NCBI GenBank assembly: GCA_963811905.1
Contig: CAWETK010000015.1
Location: 124,001 to 188,000, forward strand
Reading direction: 5' to 3'
Length of the DNA stretch: 64,000 bases
Origin: DATFVA01 sp963811905
GTDB taxonomy: Bacteria > Bacteroidota > Ignavibacteria > Ignavibacteriales > Ignavibacteriaceae
Part shown: piece by piece, positions 56,579 to 64,000 of the stretch
Layout of the letters: each line of letters starts with the position of its first letter
How positions within the stretch are numbered: the stretch's first letter is position 1
The notes under the pieces: model-generated
Told to the model about the DNA's origin: nothing
Databases searched by the model: none
Seen by the model: only the letters and a program-made list of their open reading frames with translations
Made by a program: the position numbers and the translations under genes

Positions 56579-58480
56579 CTACTTCAGCAATAGCATTTTA
56601 CGTATTGCTGAGAAATTTCCTGCTTCTATCCTGCAGATATACAATCCTGAAGCGGCAGGCTGATTATCACTGTTTCTTCCATCCCAGGTCACTGTGTACC
56701 TTCCAGGTTCTTTTATATCATTAACGAGGGATTTAATCAATTGACCGAGTCCGTCGTATATATTCATAATGACCCTGGACTGAACAGGCACATCATACTT
56801 AATAGTGGTGGTGGGGTTAAACGGATTAGGAAAATTCTGTGAAAGAGAATAAGTATTAATCTCATTCGGATTAATCTGCAGTCTGGTATTTCCAGTTTTA
56901 GGCAGAGATGACGATTCAGTGACGGTAATAAATTGGTTAACGGTAATATCAGTCATAATGTCTACTATCCCTGATGGCCACTCAATCTTAAGAGTATCTA
57001 TAATGCCTGCATCCCCTAAGCCAAAATGTGCACGCAGACTATTTAAACCATTAAAAGTATTCTGTGCAGATATTTCCCGCATCTGCCAGACTGGTAGACC
57101 GTTTATCGAACTTTTTATACGTACCTTTGCTCCTACAGCAGTAGAATTGGAAACAGTACCTCTGCAGGTAATTGTTATCCAGTTGTTGTTATTGTTCACT
57201 TCATTCCTGAACAATAAACTCTTCCCGAAAGAATTTCCATTGTCAGTACCCAGTGTGGGGACGAACAGGTCGATGTCGCCGTCGTTATCATAATCGCCTG
57301 CACTTGTCCCCCAGGTAGACGCCATTTCTGTATTCGTAACAATATTATTAACTACTTTGGTGAATGTTCCGTCGCCATTATTGGTATAGTAGCTATTATT
57401 TTGGCCGCCATCTGTGGTTACATAAACATCAAGGTCGCCGTCATTATCGAAATCTTCCCAGACGGATGCTAATGAGAAACTTTCATCTGTTACCAGGTCG
57501 CCCGTGGTTATTTTTGTAAACCCGCTGCCATCATGGCGGTAGAGTTCATTTGGTAATCCGTTAGATGTTCCACCCCAATAGTTGGTAATGTAGAGATCAA
57601 GATCACCGTCATTATCGTAATCGATCCAGTTATAAAGCTGACCATCCCTTTGTGTGGCGGCAATTTCACCCGACGTAATCCTCTCAAATGACTGCACTCC
57701 GTTTTCTGCCAATAGATTTTTGTACAAATAGTCAGGACCTAATGTACCGTTTGCTGGTCCGCTTCCAATGAACAGATCAATATCTCCGTCGTTATCATAG
57801 TCCGACCATGAGGGACAAGTATACGGGGCTAAACCGGAAGTCACGGGAGTCGCACCGCTGTCAATTTTGGTGAAAGTTCCATCGCCGTTATTCAGGAATA
57901 AATGATTTGATTTATTAGGCAGCCCGTTAAAGCCCGACGGCAACGCAACGACAAGATCTGCAAAACCATCATTATTATAGTCTCCCCAGGCACAGGCGAA
58001 TCCCCTGCTGTCTTTTGTACCTATATCTCCGGTTGTAATTAAGGTGAAAGTACCGTCACCATTATTATGATACAATCTCGAGGAAGCCCTTCCTGCTACA
58101 AAACAATCAATGAAACCGTCATTATCATAGTCAGCCCAGCTGTTTCCGAAAGAGCCAGAGCCTGGTGCAGCCAGGTCGCCCGCAACCCATCTGCTGAAAT
58201 TTGCCTGTCCCGTTTCCTTCAGCATATTCTTATATAATAAATTACCCGATCTGACAGATCCATTGCTCACAAATAGATCGAGATCGCCGTCATTATCGAC
58301 ATCTACCCAGCTTGCACTGACTGAATTTAATCTCTTACTGACTACTTCGCTGTTGTTGACCCGTGTAAAATTCTGAGAATTCACCGGCGAAGTAAATACT
58401 ATTATAAAAATCACAGCGATACAGGAACACGTAGCCGATAAAGAGTTTCTTTTTTGAAATCCTGCAGCTAACCATTTCAT
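56579..58480 (-). CDS. FG-GAP/ASPIC repeat protein with T9SS sorting domain
   Basis: This protein of about 633 residues has a signal-like N terminus, then seven or so FG-GAP/VCBS repeats with calcium-binding DVDNDGDLDLFVSNG-type loops forming a beta-propeller, a UnbV/ASPIC domain (about 440-520), and a C-terminal T9SS sorting domain (last 90 residues; FPNPFNPTT, final basic KMLLLK). It is expected at the cell surface. The ATG at 58480 has GGAGG five bases upstream; a TTG four codons earlier is less likely. The last 30 codons are copied in the C25 gene. Confidence 0.92.
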   Translation of the reverse strand: MKWLAAGFQKRNSLSATCSCIAVIFIIVFTSPVNSQNFTRVNNSEVVSKRLNSVSASWVDVDNDGDLDLFVSNGSVRSGNLLYKNMLKETGQANFSRWVAGDLAAPGSGSFGNSWADYDNDGFIDCFVAGRASSRLYHNNGDGTFTLITTGDIGTKDSRGFACAWGDYNNDGFADLVVALPSGFNGLPNKSNHLFLNNGDGTFTKIDSGATPVTSGLAPYTCPSWSDYDNDGDIDLFIGSGPANGTLGPDYLYKNLLAENGVQSFERITSGEIAATQRDGQLYNWIDYDNDGDLDLYITNYWGGTSNGLPNELYRHDGSGFTKITTGDLVTDESFSLASVWEDFDNDGDLDVYVTTDGGQNNSYYTNNGDGTFTKVVNNIVTNTEMASTWGTSAGDYDNDGDIDLFVPTLGTDNGNSFGKSLLFRNEVNNNNNWITITCRGTVSNSTAVGAKVRIKSSINGLPVWQMREISAQNTFNGLNSLRAHFGLGDAGIIDTLKIEWPSGIVDIMTDITVNQFITVTESSSLPKTGNTRLQINPNEINTYSLSQNFPNPFNPTTTIKYDVPVQSRVIMNIYDGLGQLIKSLVNDIKEPGRYTVTWDGRNSDNQPAASGLYICRIEAGNFSAIRKMLLLK

Positions 58481-58676
58481 AGATACCTCCAATAATTATT
58501 TATACTTCCAAATAAATTTTTCTATACAGCTGATACTGTTTCTGAACAAAGGTAATGTGTATATCGGAGTTTTGAATCACCCATATTGAGGGATTTCAAG
58601 GTAGAGTTTAAGCCAGCCTCAGGAAGTTCAGTGTAAGTTCAAGTTTAGGTGTAGGTTTAAGTTCAAGTTTTAGGGG

Positions 58677-58708
58677 AAAAAATGCCGGCAGCTTTTACAC
58701 TACCGGCA
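58677..58708 (-). terminator. Intrinsic terminator of the C25 protease gene
   Basis: TGCCGG (58683-58688) and CCGGCA (58703-58708) are paired on the minus strand and followed by a T-run (58677-58682). It is nearly identical to the terminator at 56514. Confidence 0.88.
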
Positions 58709-58800
58709 CGGGGATTTGGGGAATCAGGGGTTGTTTTGCTACTTCAGCAATAGCATTTTACGTATTGCTGAGAAATTTCCTGCTTCTATCCTGCAGATAT
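58703..58800. repeat. 98-bp repeat shared with the FG-GAP gene 3' end
   Basis: These bases match 56543-56640 without a visible difference. They cover the stop codon, the last 20 codons of the sorting domain and the terminator-proximal sequence. Similarity continues at about 85% further into the coding region. Confidence 0.88.
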
Positions 58801-61800
58801 AAAATCCTGAAGCGGCTGGCTGATTATTACTGTTTCTTCCATCCCAGGCTGCTGTGTACCTTCCGGGTTCCTTCATATCATTAACAAGTGATTTAACCAA
58901 TCGTCCGAGTCCGTCGTATATATTCAGAATAACCCGGGATTGAACGGGAACATCATACCTGATTGTGGTTGAAGGGTTAAAAGGATTCGGATAATTCCGG
59001 GACAAAGCAAATTCAGCCGGAATATTATTCACCTCTATTTCTATTTTCCCTGAATAATGAACAGTACCATCAAAGTCAATCTGTTTCAGTCTGTAATGAA
59101 TTGTACCGTTTAATGTCTTATCATCTTTGAACGAATATATCCTGGGTTCAGTGGTTGTTCCGTTTCCCGAAACAAAACCTATTTTCCCCCATACAGGATT
59201 ACCATCCGGCGACTGTTTACTGTCTGCCAGCCTTTCTATTTCAAATCCCATATTATTCTTTTCAGTAGCAGTATTCCATCTTAAAAGTACAGCGTCTGAA
59301 TTATTTTCTGCCGTAAATGAAATCAGCTCAACTGGGACTTCTCCGAGCACCATATTGACAGGCACTGTCTGCTGAAGGTTTTCAGGATCATTGCTTGTTA
59401 TAACTACATCTATTGAATAATTTCCCAGCTCGAGTCCCGATGTCAGAAAATCGAGAATAACAGCAAAAGAATTTCCGTTATAGACCGTCCCGGAAAAATT
59501 ATTCGATGTCAGCCATTCCGGCTCTGCAGAAATCATAACCGCAAGTCCGTTTTCAACATAGTTAGCATTGTATGCAATCTGCAGCCCGTCAGTTCCGTTC
59601 ATATTCTCAATTCCTACCGTAGAGGAATTGGTTGCGGCGTTCATATTATTATAATAAAAATATATCTTATTATTTGACTGAAGTACAACCTGGAATGTCA
59701 AAGAGCCTCCGGCTGAAAACCTTTGCCAGTTTGTGTACTGGATAATAAGTTTATCAGCGGTCTGCTGGTAGTAAACAGTTCCCTGACTGCTTCCGTCAAG
59801 ATCATCCCAGAAGGGGGATATCATATTATCGGGCATACCGGGCGCCGGGATGCCTTCGTTAGTATATGTGGTTTCGGTGATGTTATCAAAAGAGATAAAG
59901 CCGTTTGAGCTTAAATAGATCTGTGTTTTAACTTCACCATAGAATTTGAAATTAAAACCCGTGGGAAAAGGCCCTGCAGCTCCCTCATCAAGCGGGTCAT
60001 AGGTACCGGTTGGCACCCAGTTCGTTACTTCCGTTCCTGTTGAAGAAATATCATTCCATTCATAAACGGGACCCTGCGGATCATTGCTGTCGATCCACTC
60101 ATATCCGAAGGTATCAGGACCGCCAGATCCTCTTATACTCATTCCATAGCTATCGCCCTGATTATCCTTTACTCCGGAGTTGGATGATATGTTATTAATA
60201 GGAATAACCCGGATAGCAATATCGCCCGGGAAAGTGTTGTTCGTCAGTTCAACATTATAATCAAGCGTAGAGCTGCCGGCACTTATGTTTGCTATTACTA
60301 TTGAATCACTAAAGGTTTCATCGGGCTGAAGCAGGCAAAAAATTGAATCGGGAGTTATACTGATCTGCGGGGCTCCCCAGGTTGTCTGTGTCTGTACATT
60401 CGACATGGGAGATTTATTTCCCCATATATCTAAAGCTTTGATCGCAAAATAATAAGCAGTTGAAAAATTAAGCTGATGCATAATATAACTCTTTGCTATA
60501 CCAGCTGAGTCGGGACCTGCAGCGACTAAAACAGAAGATGCATTATTATAATCTGCTTCTGTAACAATCGGATCAATTGAGTATCTAAGGTCGTAACTTA
60601 CGACTCCCCCGAGCGAAGAATCATAAGGGGAAGTCCAGTTTAATGTCACTGAATTTGATGTGGGATCCAGAGCTGCAAGGTCGGTAATCATTTCAGGAGC
60701 TGTTGAATCGGGTGTCGTTCCAACATTGAGCAGCATGGAACAGTCGCCCATTATATTAAATTGTTCCATCATCTTTAAACCTTCTCCGCTGCTTCCGCCC
60801 CATAAGTCCATTGCGTGCATTATCCCGTTAAAGCAAACGCCTCCCACAGTATTTTTTTCCTTTGTGGTTAACAGCATTATTGCATGGTTCTGCATATCAC
60901 ATGGAGGAACCCAGCTTGCAAGAGTAGATGAACCAAACGAACCTATCGCTCCTTTTGGATCGGCCATACTCCCTGATCTTACCCAGGCTTCTTCCATACA
61001 TTCACTCAAAGTAAAATCTCCATTATCACAGGAGACGTCCAGTACAAATGGGTCCCTGTACTCATTGGAGAGATTATGTATGCTGCTGACATTATACCCG
61101 GTTGTTCCCCAGGAGGTGCCTGAACCATGCCCGATATAATTCACAAAGCTTCTTCCCTCATTTAATGCATTGGTAACCTGGGAACCTGTAGCCCCGGGAT
61201 CATATATCTGATCTACATTTGTATAAAATAAATTATTAATAAACATATCCCTTAATAAATTCATCCGCTGCCAGTCATATGTTCCCGTCCCGCCGTCTTC
61301 ATTGCTTGCAACTCCGGTTCCTTCAAGGTACCAGCCTGCATCCGGTCCGGTATCAGGATACTTTTCATATTTAATGAACTTATATAAAATGTAATCAAGA
61401 TTTTCAGACGATGAAGGAGAAATACGTGAGATATATGCATCGGGATAAGCATCGCTCCCGGCCAGTTTAACATAACAGGGATCTGATGGTGCTCCTTCAT
61501 AGACACCGCTCATTGAAGGTACCTGGTTTGATTCTCCGACAATAATGATAAAGGTTAGGCCTTCAGCAGAATTATACAAATTCTGGATATAGCTCTTTAT
61601 TGAGGCTGAGCCTGTTCCTGTTTCAGAAGGATATTCTGCGGTGAGTGTGGGTATTCCTTTCTCTACTTTCCAGTCATAGAAAGGAGTTATATCAGAGGCA
61701 TAATCTGCAGGATAAATTATTAATAGCCTACCCGCCTCCCCTATAGGTAAATAATCGTAACCCGGCATTCCGTAATTAATAAACAGACTTTTATATACAT

Positions 61801-62452
61801 CAACGAACTCCCGCGCAACACCATTGAAAGGTTTTATCCTTACAAGAGGATTAACAACCTGGACAGAGGGATCACTGAATACTTCGATAACAATTCGTGT
61901 ACAGATCCTCAGTTTCCCCTGGGCAGGGTTGTACTGCATAGGATTAAATTGAATTGTTTCTCCTCTTAAATCTCTTACAACATAAGGCTCATCCAGTTTA
62001 ATGCTGTTCTCCGGATACCAGACATCCTCATTATAGACAGCGCTGAAAGTATATGGAACTGCCGATGGATCTATATTACGCGTTAAATGACCCTTTGAAG
62101 GAGTAACGGGTAATGTTTCTATTGTATTGAAATCCTGAGATATAATCCTATAATTCATTCCGGCAAGATCCGGTATAATTATACTGGCTCTGTGGGTCGG
62201 CAGCTGCGGGAGTCCTTTTTCCATCAGCAGGATACTTCCGGGTATATCATAAGAAACTGTCGAAACACTGTTTACATCAACTAATGTTTGATTATAATTA
62301 TTCAGTTGAAATTCTATCGTAGCGCCTGAAGGTGTGGAATTAATAATATTGGTTTGTATGCCATTAGAATTACCTGACATTTGCCCGAAAGAATTAAAAG
62401 AAAAGAAAGAGAACAAAACTAAAAGAGATGCTGCAAAGTAGAATTTTTTCAT
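58739..62452 (-). CDS. C25 gingipain-like cysteine protease with T9SS sorting domain
   Basis: This 1237-residue protein has a signal peptide (about 1-23), a propeptide and a C25 peptidase domain (about 240-600) with catalytic His442 in YIGHGSG and Cys475 in LDVSCDNG. Further on are a fibronectin-III-like domain (about 610-705), additional beta-sandwich domains and a T9SS sorting domain in the last 90 residues (NYPNPFNPST). It should be exported by T9SS and attached to or released from the cell surface. It is a single gene ending at a strong terminator. Confidence 0.94.
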   Translation of the reverse strand: MKKFYFAASLLVLFSFFSFNSFGQMSGNSNGIQTNIINSTPSGATIEFQLNNYNQTLVDVNSVSTVSYDIPGSILLMEKGLPQLPTHRASIIIPDLAGMNYRIISQDFNTIETLPVTPSKGHLTRNIDPSAVPYTFSAVYNEDVWYPENSIKLDEPYVVRDLRGETIQFNPMQYNPAQGKLRICTRIVIEVFSDPSVQVVNPLVRIKPFNGVAREFVDVYKSLFINYGMPGYDYLPIGEAGRLLIIYPADYASDITPFYDWKVEKGIPTLTAEYPSETGTGSASIKSYIQNLYNSAEGLTFIIIVGESNQVPSMSGVYEGAPSDPCYVKLAGSDAYPDAYISRISPSSSENLDYILYKFIKYEKYPDTGPDAGWYLEGTGVASNEDGGTGTYDWQRMNLLRDMFINNLFYTNVDQIYDPGATGSQVTNALNEGRSFVNYIGHGSGTSWGTTGYNVSSIHNLSNEYRDPFVLDVSCDNGDFTLSECMEEAWVRSGSMADPKGAIGSFGSSTLASWVPPCDMQNHAIMLLTTKEKNTVGGVCFNGIMHAMDLWGGSSGEGLKMMEQFNIMGDCSMLLNVGTTPDSTAPEMITDLAALDPTSNSVTLNWTSPYDSSLGGVVSYDLRYSIDPIVTEADYNNASSVLVAAGPDSAGIAKSYIMHQLNFSTAYYFAIKALDIWGNKSPMSNVQTQTTWGAPQISITPDSIFCLLQPDETFSDSIVIANISAGSSTLDYNVELTNNTFPGDIAIRVIPINNISSNSGVKDNQGDSYGMSIRGSGGPDTFGYEWIDSNDPQGPVYEWNDISSTGTEVTNWVPTGTYDPLDEGAAGPFPTGFNFKFYGEVKTQIYLSSNGFISFDNITETTYTNEGIPAPGMPDNMISPFWDDLDGSSQGTVYYQQTADKLIIQYTNWQRFSAGGSLTFQVVLQSNNKIYFYYNNMNAATNSSTVGIENMNGTDGLQIAYNANYVENGLAVMISAEPEWLTSNNFSGTVYNGNSFAVILDFLTSGLELGNYSIDVVITSNDPENLQQTVPVNMVLGEVPVELISFTAENNSDAVLLRWNTATEKNNMGFEIERLADSKQSPDGNPVWGKIGFVSGNGTTTEPRIYSFKDDKTLNGTIHYRLKQIDFDGTVHYSGKIEIEVNNIPAEFALSRNYPNPFNPSTTIRYDVPVQSRVILNIYDGLGRLVKSLVNDMKEPGRYTAAWDGRNSNNQPAASGFYICRIEAGNFSAIRKMLLLK

Positions 62453-62614
62453 AACCTCCCCGAAATGAAAAATGAGATGAAAATTGTAACGGCAACTTCA
62501 TAAATAACTTTCTGAGATGCAATAGCCTTCGGTATTTATACGAATTGAGTGTCCCTTCATATCCCATAAAAGGATTGTATAATAGTCTTTTTTATGTTTA
62601 ACTATTCAACAGTG

Positions 62615-62629
62615 CTGACAAAATGTCAG
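62615..62629. promoter_or_regulatory. Palindromic operator candidate, copy 1
   Basis: CTGACA-AAA-TGTCAG is a perfect palindrome with 6-bp arms. It shares the core TGACAAAATGTCA with the copy at 62753-62767. Confidence 0.45.
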
Positions 62630-62752
62630 TTGCCGGGTTTACACCGTATTTATCTCGGGGAAGGCTCGCATTTATCCCGGAGTTGGACTTAAAATGAGAC
62701 AGTGCGAAAGCAGCGAAAAATCGCAATTTTCCGCTGTTGAAAAAATTTATAT

Positions 62753-62767
62753 ATGACAAAATGTCAT
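62753..62767. promoter_or_regulatory. Palindromic operator candidate, copy 2
   Basis: ATGACA-AAA-TGTCAT is a perfect palindrome lying 138 bp from copy 1 between divergent genes. The pair suggests binding by a dimeric regulator. Confidence 0.45.
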
Positions 62768-62983
62768 TGTTTCAATTTGGGATTAAAAAACCGATAGAAC
62801 TTGAAATGATCATTCGATTATTATTTTGTTTTCATTCAATTATCAAATTGGAGCGGCCGTTGATGTCTTTAATAAACAGAAATACTACATAATTATATTT
62901 TTATAATGACCGGCATCACCAACAGAAACTTCTTTTACGATTAACTAGTTTATATATAATAATCTAATACGGAGGAAGAAAAA

Positions 62984-63481
62984 ATGCCCGAAACAGTTGA
63001 AGAATTAATAAAAGATTTATCAAGCCTGGATAGTATAAGAAGACAGAAGGCGAGGTATGAACTCGTAAAGATGGGAAACCCGGCACTTGATTATTTACTT
63101 GAGCTGCTTAAATCCAATAAACACCTGGCGAGGTGGGAGTCGGTAAAGGCAATCAGTGAGATAGGCAGTAAGGATTCGATTCCCATTCTTATCAATGCTC
63201 TTGAAGATGAAGAATTTGATGTGAGGTGGCTGGCTGCAGAAGGCCTGATTGAAATTGGTCACGGTTCTGTTTACCCGGTTCTGAAAGCTTTTATTTCTAA
63301 TAAGGATTCTATACACCTTAAAGAAGGCGTCCATCATGTATTAAAGGGACTGGAAATACGGGGGCTCTATAACGATAAGTACCAAATAATTAAAGCCCTC
63401 GAATCATTTGCAGCACCTGTTAAACTTGAGCTTAAAATAATTAATATGCTGAAGGATGAACTGGTCAGTGCTCATAGTTAA
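62984..63481 (+). CDS. HEAT-repeat protein
   Basis: This 165-residue, all-helical protein has HEAT/PBS-lyase-like repeats: RRQKARYELVKMGNPALDYLLELL, ARWESVKAISEIGSKDSIPILINAL and VRWLAAEGLIEIGHGSVYPVLKAFI. No signal peptide is present. Such proteins usually bind other proteins; the partner is unknown. GGAGG lies upstream of the ATG. The aldo/keto reductase gene follows on the same strand. Confidence 0.9.
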   Translation: MPETVEELIKDLSSLDSIRRQKARYELVKMGNPALDYLLELLKSNKHLARWESVKAISEIGSKDSIPILINALEDEEFDVRWLAAEGLIEIGHGSVYPVLKAFISNKDSIHLKEGVHHVLKGLEIRGLYNDKYQIIKALESFAAPVKLELKIINMLKDELVSAHS

Positions 63482-63561
63482 AGGATCATTCGAAAAAAAA
63501 TGAAATATTTGAAAGCATAAATAAATTTTGTAAACATTGATTTCATTTAAAAGAGGAAATG

Positions 63562-64000
63562 ATGAAGAAAAGGAAATTAGGTAAGGGCGGTCCTGAAGTT
63601 TCGTCTATAGGACTTGGGTGTATGGGAATGTCAGAATTTTACGGCGACGCCGATGAAGTTGAATCTATTGAGACAATACATAAGGCATTCGACTCGGGCA
63701 TAAATTTCTTTGATACAGCCGATATGTACGGGCCGTATAAAAATGAGAAACTTGTCGGGAAAGCGTTAAAGGGCATCAGGGAAGATGTTGTACTCGCCAC
63801 TAAATTTGGTATAGTGCGTGGAGATACTCCTCAGTCGCGTTCAATAAATGGGAGACCAGAGTACGTAAAATCAGCATGTGAAGCATCATTAAAAAGGTTA
63901 GGGATAGATCATATAGACCTTTATTATCAGCACAGGGTTGATAAAGATACGCCTATTGAGGATACAATCGGAGCAATGTCCGATCTTGTTAAGGAAGGTA
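63562..64000 (+). CDS. Aldo/keto reductase (partial, runs off the window)
   Basis: The first 146 codons encode an AKR-family oxidoreductase: GLGCMGMSEFYG, then FFDTADMYG with catalytic Asp and Tyr, LATKFG with catalytic Lys and YYQHRVD with catalytic His. The sequence is cut by the window edge. AGAGG lies five bases before the ATG at 63562; an ATG one codon earlier is possible. The substrate is unknown. Confidence 0.92.
   Translation, partial: MKKRKLGKGGPEVSSIGLGCMGMSEFYGDADEVESIETIHKAFDSGINFFDTADMYGPYKNEKLVGKALKGIREDVVLATKFGIVRGDTPQSRSINGRPEYVKSACEASLKRLGIDHIDLYYQHRVDKDTPIEDTIGAMSDLVKEG

Larger units (their letters stand above)
62453..62983. other. Divergent promoter region with two palindromes
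   Basis: About 530 bases lie between the C25 gene and the HEAT gene. I see no gene in it. Two 15-bp palindromes, listed separately, and a GCGAAAAATCGC-type inverted repeat near 62715 are the only structure. The control regions of both flanking genes must lie here. Confidence 0.5.

Overview
The window looks like a moderately AT-rich chromosome segment from the Bacteroidota/Chlorobiota assemblage, most probably an Ignavibacteria-type bacterium. This rests on two large secreted proteins ending in type IX secretion (T9SS) sorting domains with the NYPNPFNP signature typical of that group, on many secreted proteins of unknown role, and on the mix of electron-transfer and sensing genes. Assignment to this lineage is an inference from protein style, not from a marker gene. 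No rRNA, tRNA or CRISPR array is visible.

Layout. 0-3.6 kb: an operon of a membrane histidine kinase with two heme-c-like motifs in its sensor domain, an NtrC-type sigma-54 activator and an archaemetzincin protease. 4.5-8.4 kb: EtfB, EtfA, an acyl-CoA dehydrogenase and a small protein (fatty-acid oxidation). 9-10.2 kb: a secreted C1B cysteine peptidase homologue with an altered active-site motif. 10.5-13.9 kb: gatE-gatD, the two subunits of the Glu-tRNA(Gln) amidotransferase regarded as archaeal. 13.9-16.7 kb: small proteins and a frameshifted slyD. 16.7-19.4 kb: the polymerase, ligase and phosphoesterase parts of LigD as three separate genes. 19.4-23.2 kb: SDR enzyme, cupin, GNAT and an MFS permease.

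23.3-30.5 kb is a compact minus-strand Rnf operon (rnfC-D-G-E-A, a twin-arginine NusG_II-domain protein, apbE, rnfB, rseC), with visible flavinylation motifs in RnfD and RnfG and the flavin transferase that would load them. 30.8-33.6 kb: an HPF/cold-shock fusion, a VOC protein, an SGNH-hydrolase-like protein and a DUF4476-like protein. 34.2-44.0 kb is a minus-strand signalling island: a GAF-SpoIIE phosphatase, two STAS proteins, a double ABM-domain protein, a small unknown protein and two very large Ser/Thr kinases (one fused to an AAA ATPase and TPRs, the other to a TolB-like domain and TPRs). It resembles a partner-switching system without a visible RsbW kinase.

44.2-49.9 kb: 3-methyladenine glycosylase, a bacterial GH47 alpha-mannosidase, a 57-residue membrane protein, an OmpA-domain protein and a PflX-type radical SAM enzyme. 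50.1-53.4 kb is a decayed stretch: an outer-membrane-like protein and a lipoprotein broken by several frameshifts, a 117-bp element with perfect 15-bp terminal inverted repeats, and the frameshifted end of a large BNR/sortilin-like secreted protein. 56.6-62.5 kb: two T9SS cargo proteins (an FG-GAP/ASPIC protein and a C25 gingipain-like protease) whose 3' ends and terminators are near-identical copies. The window ends with a HEAT-repeat protein and the start of an aldo/keto reductase.
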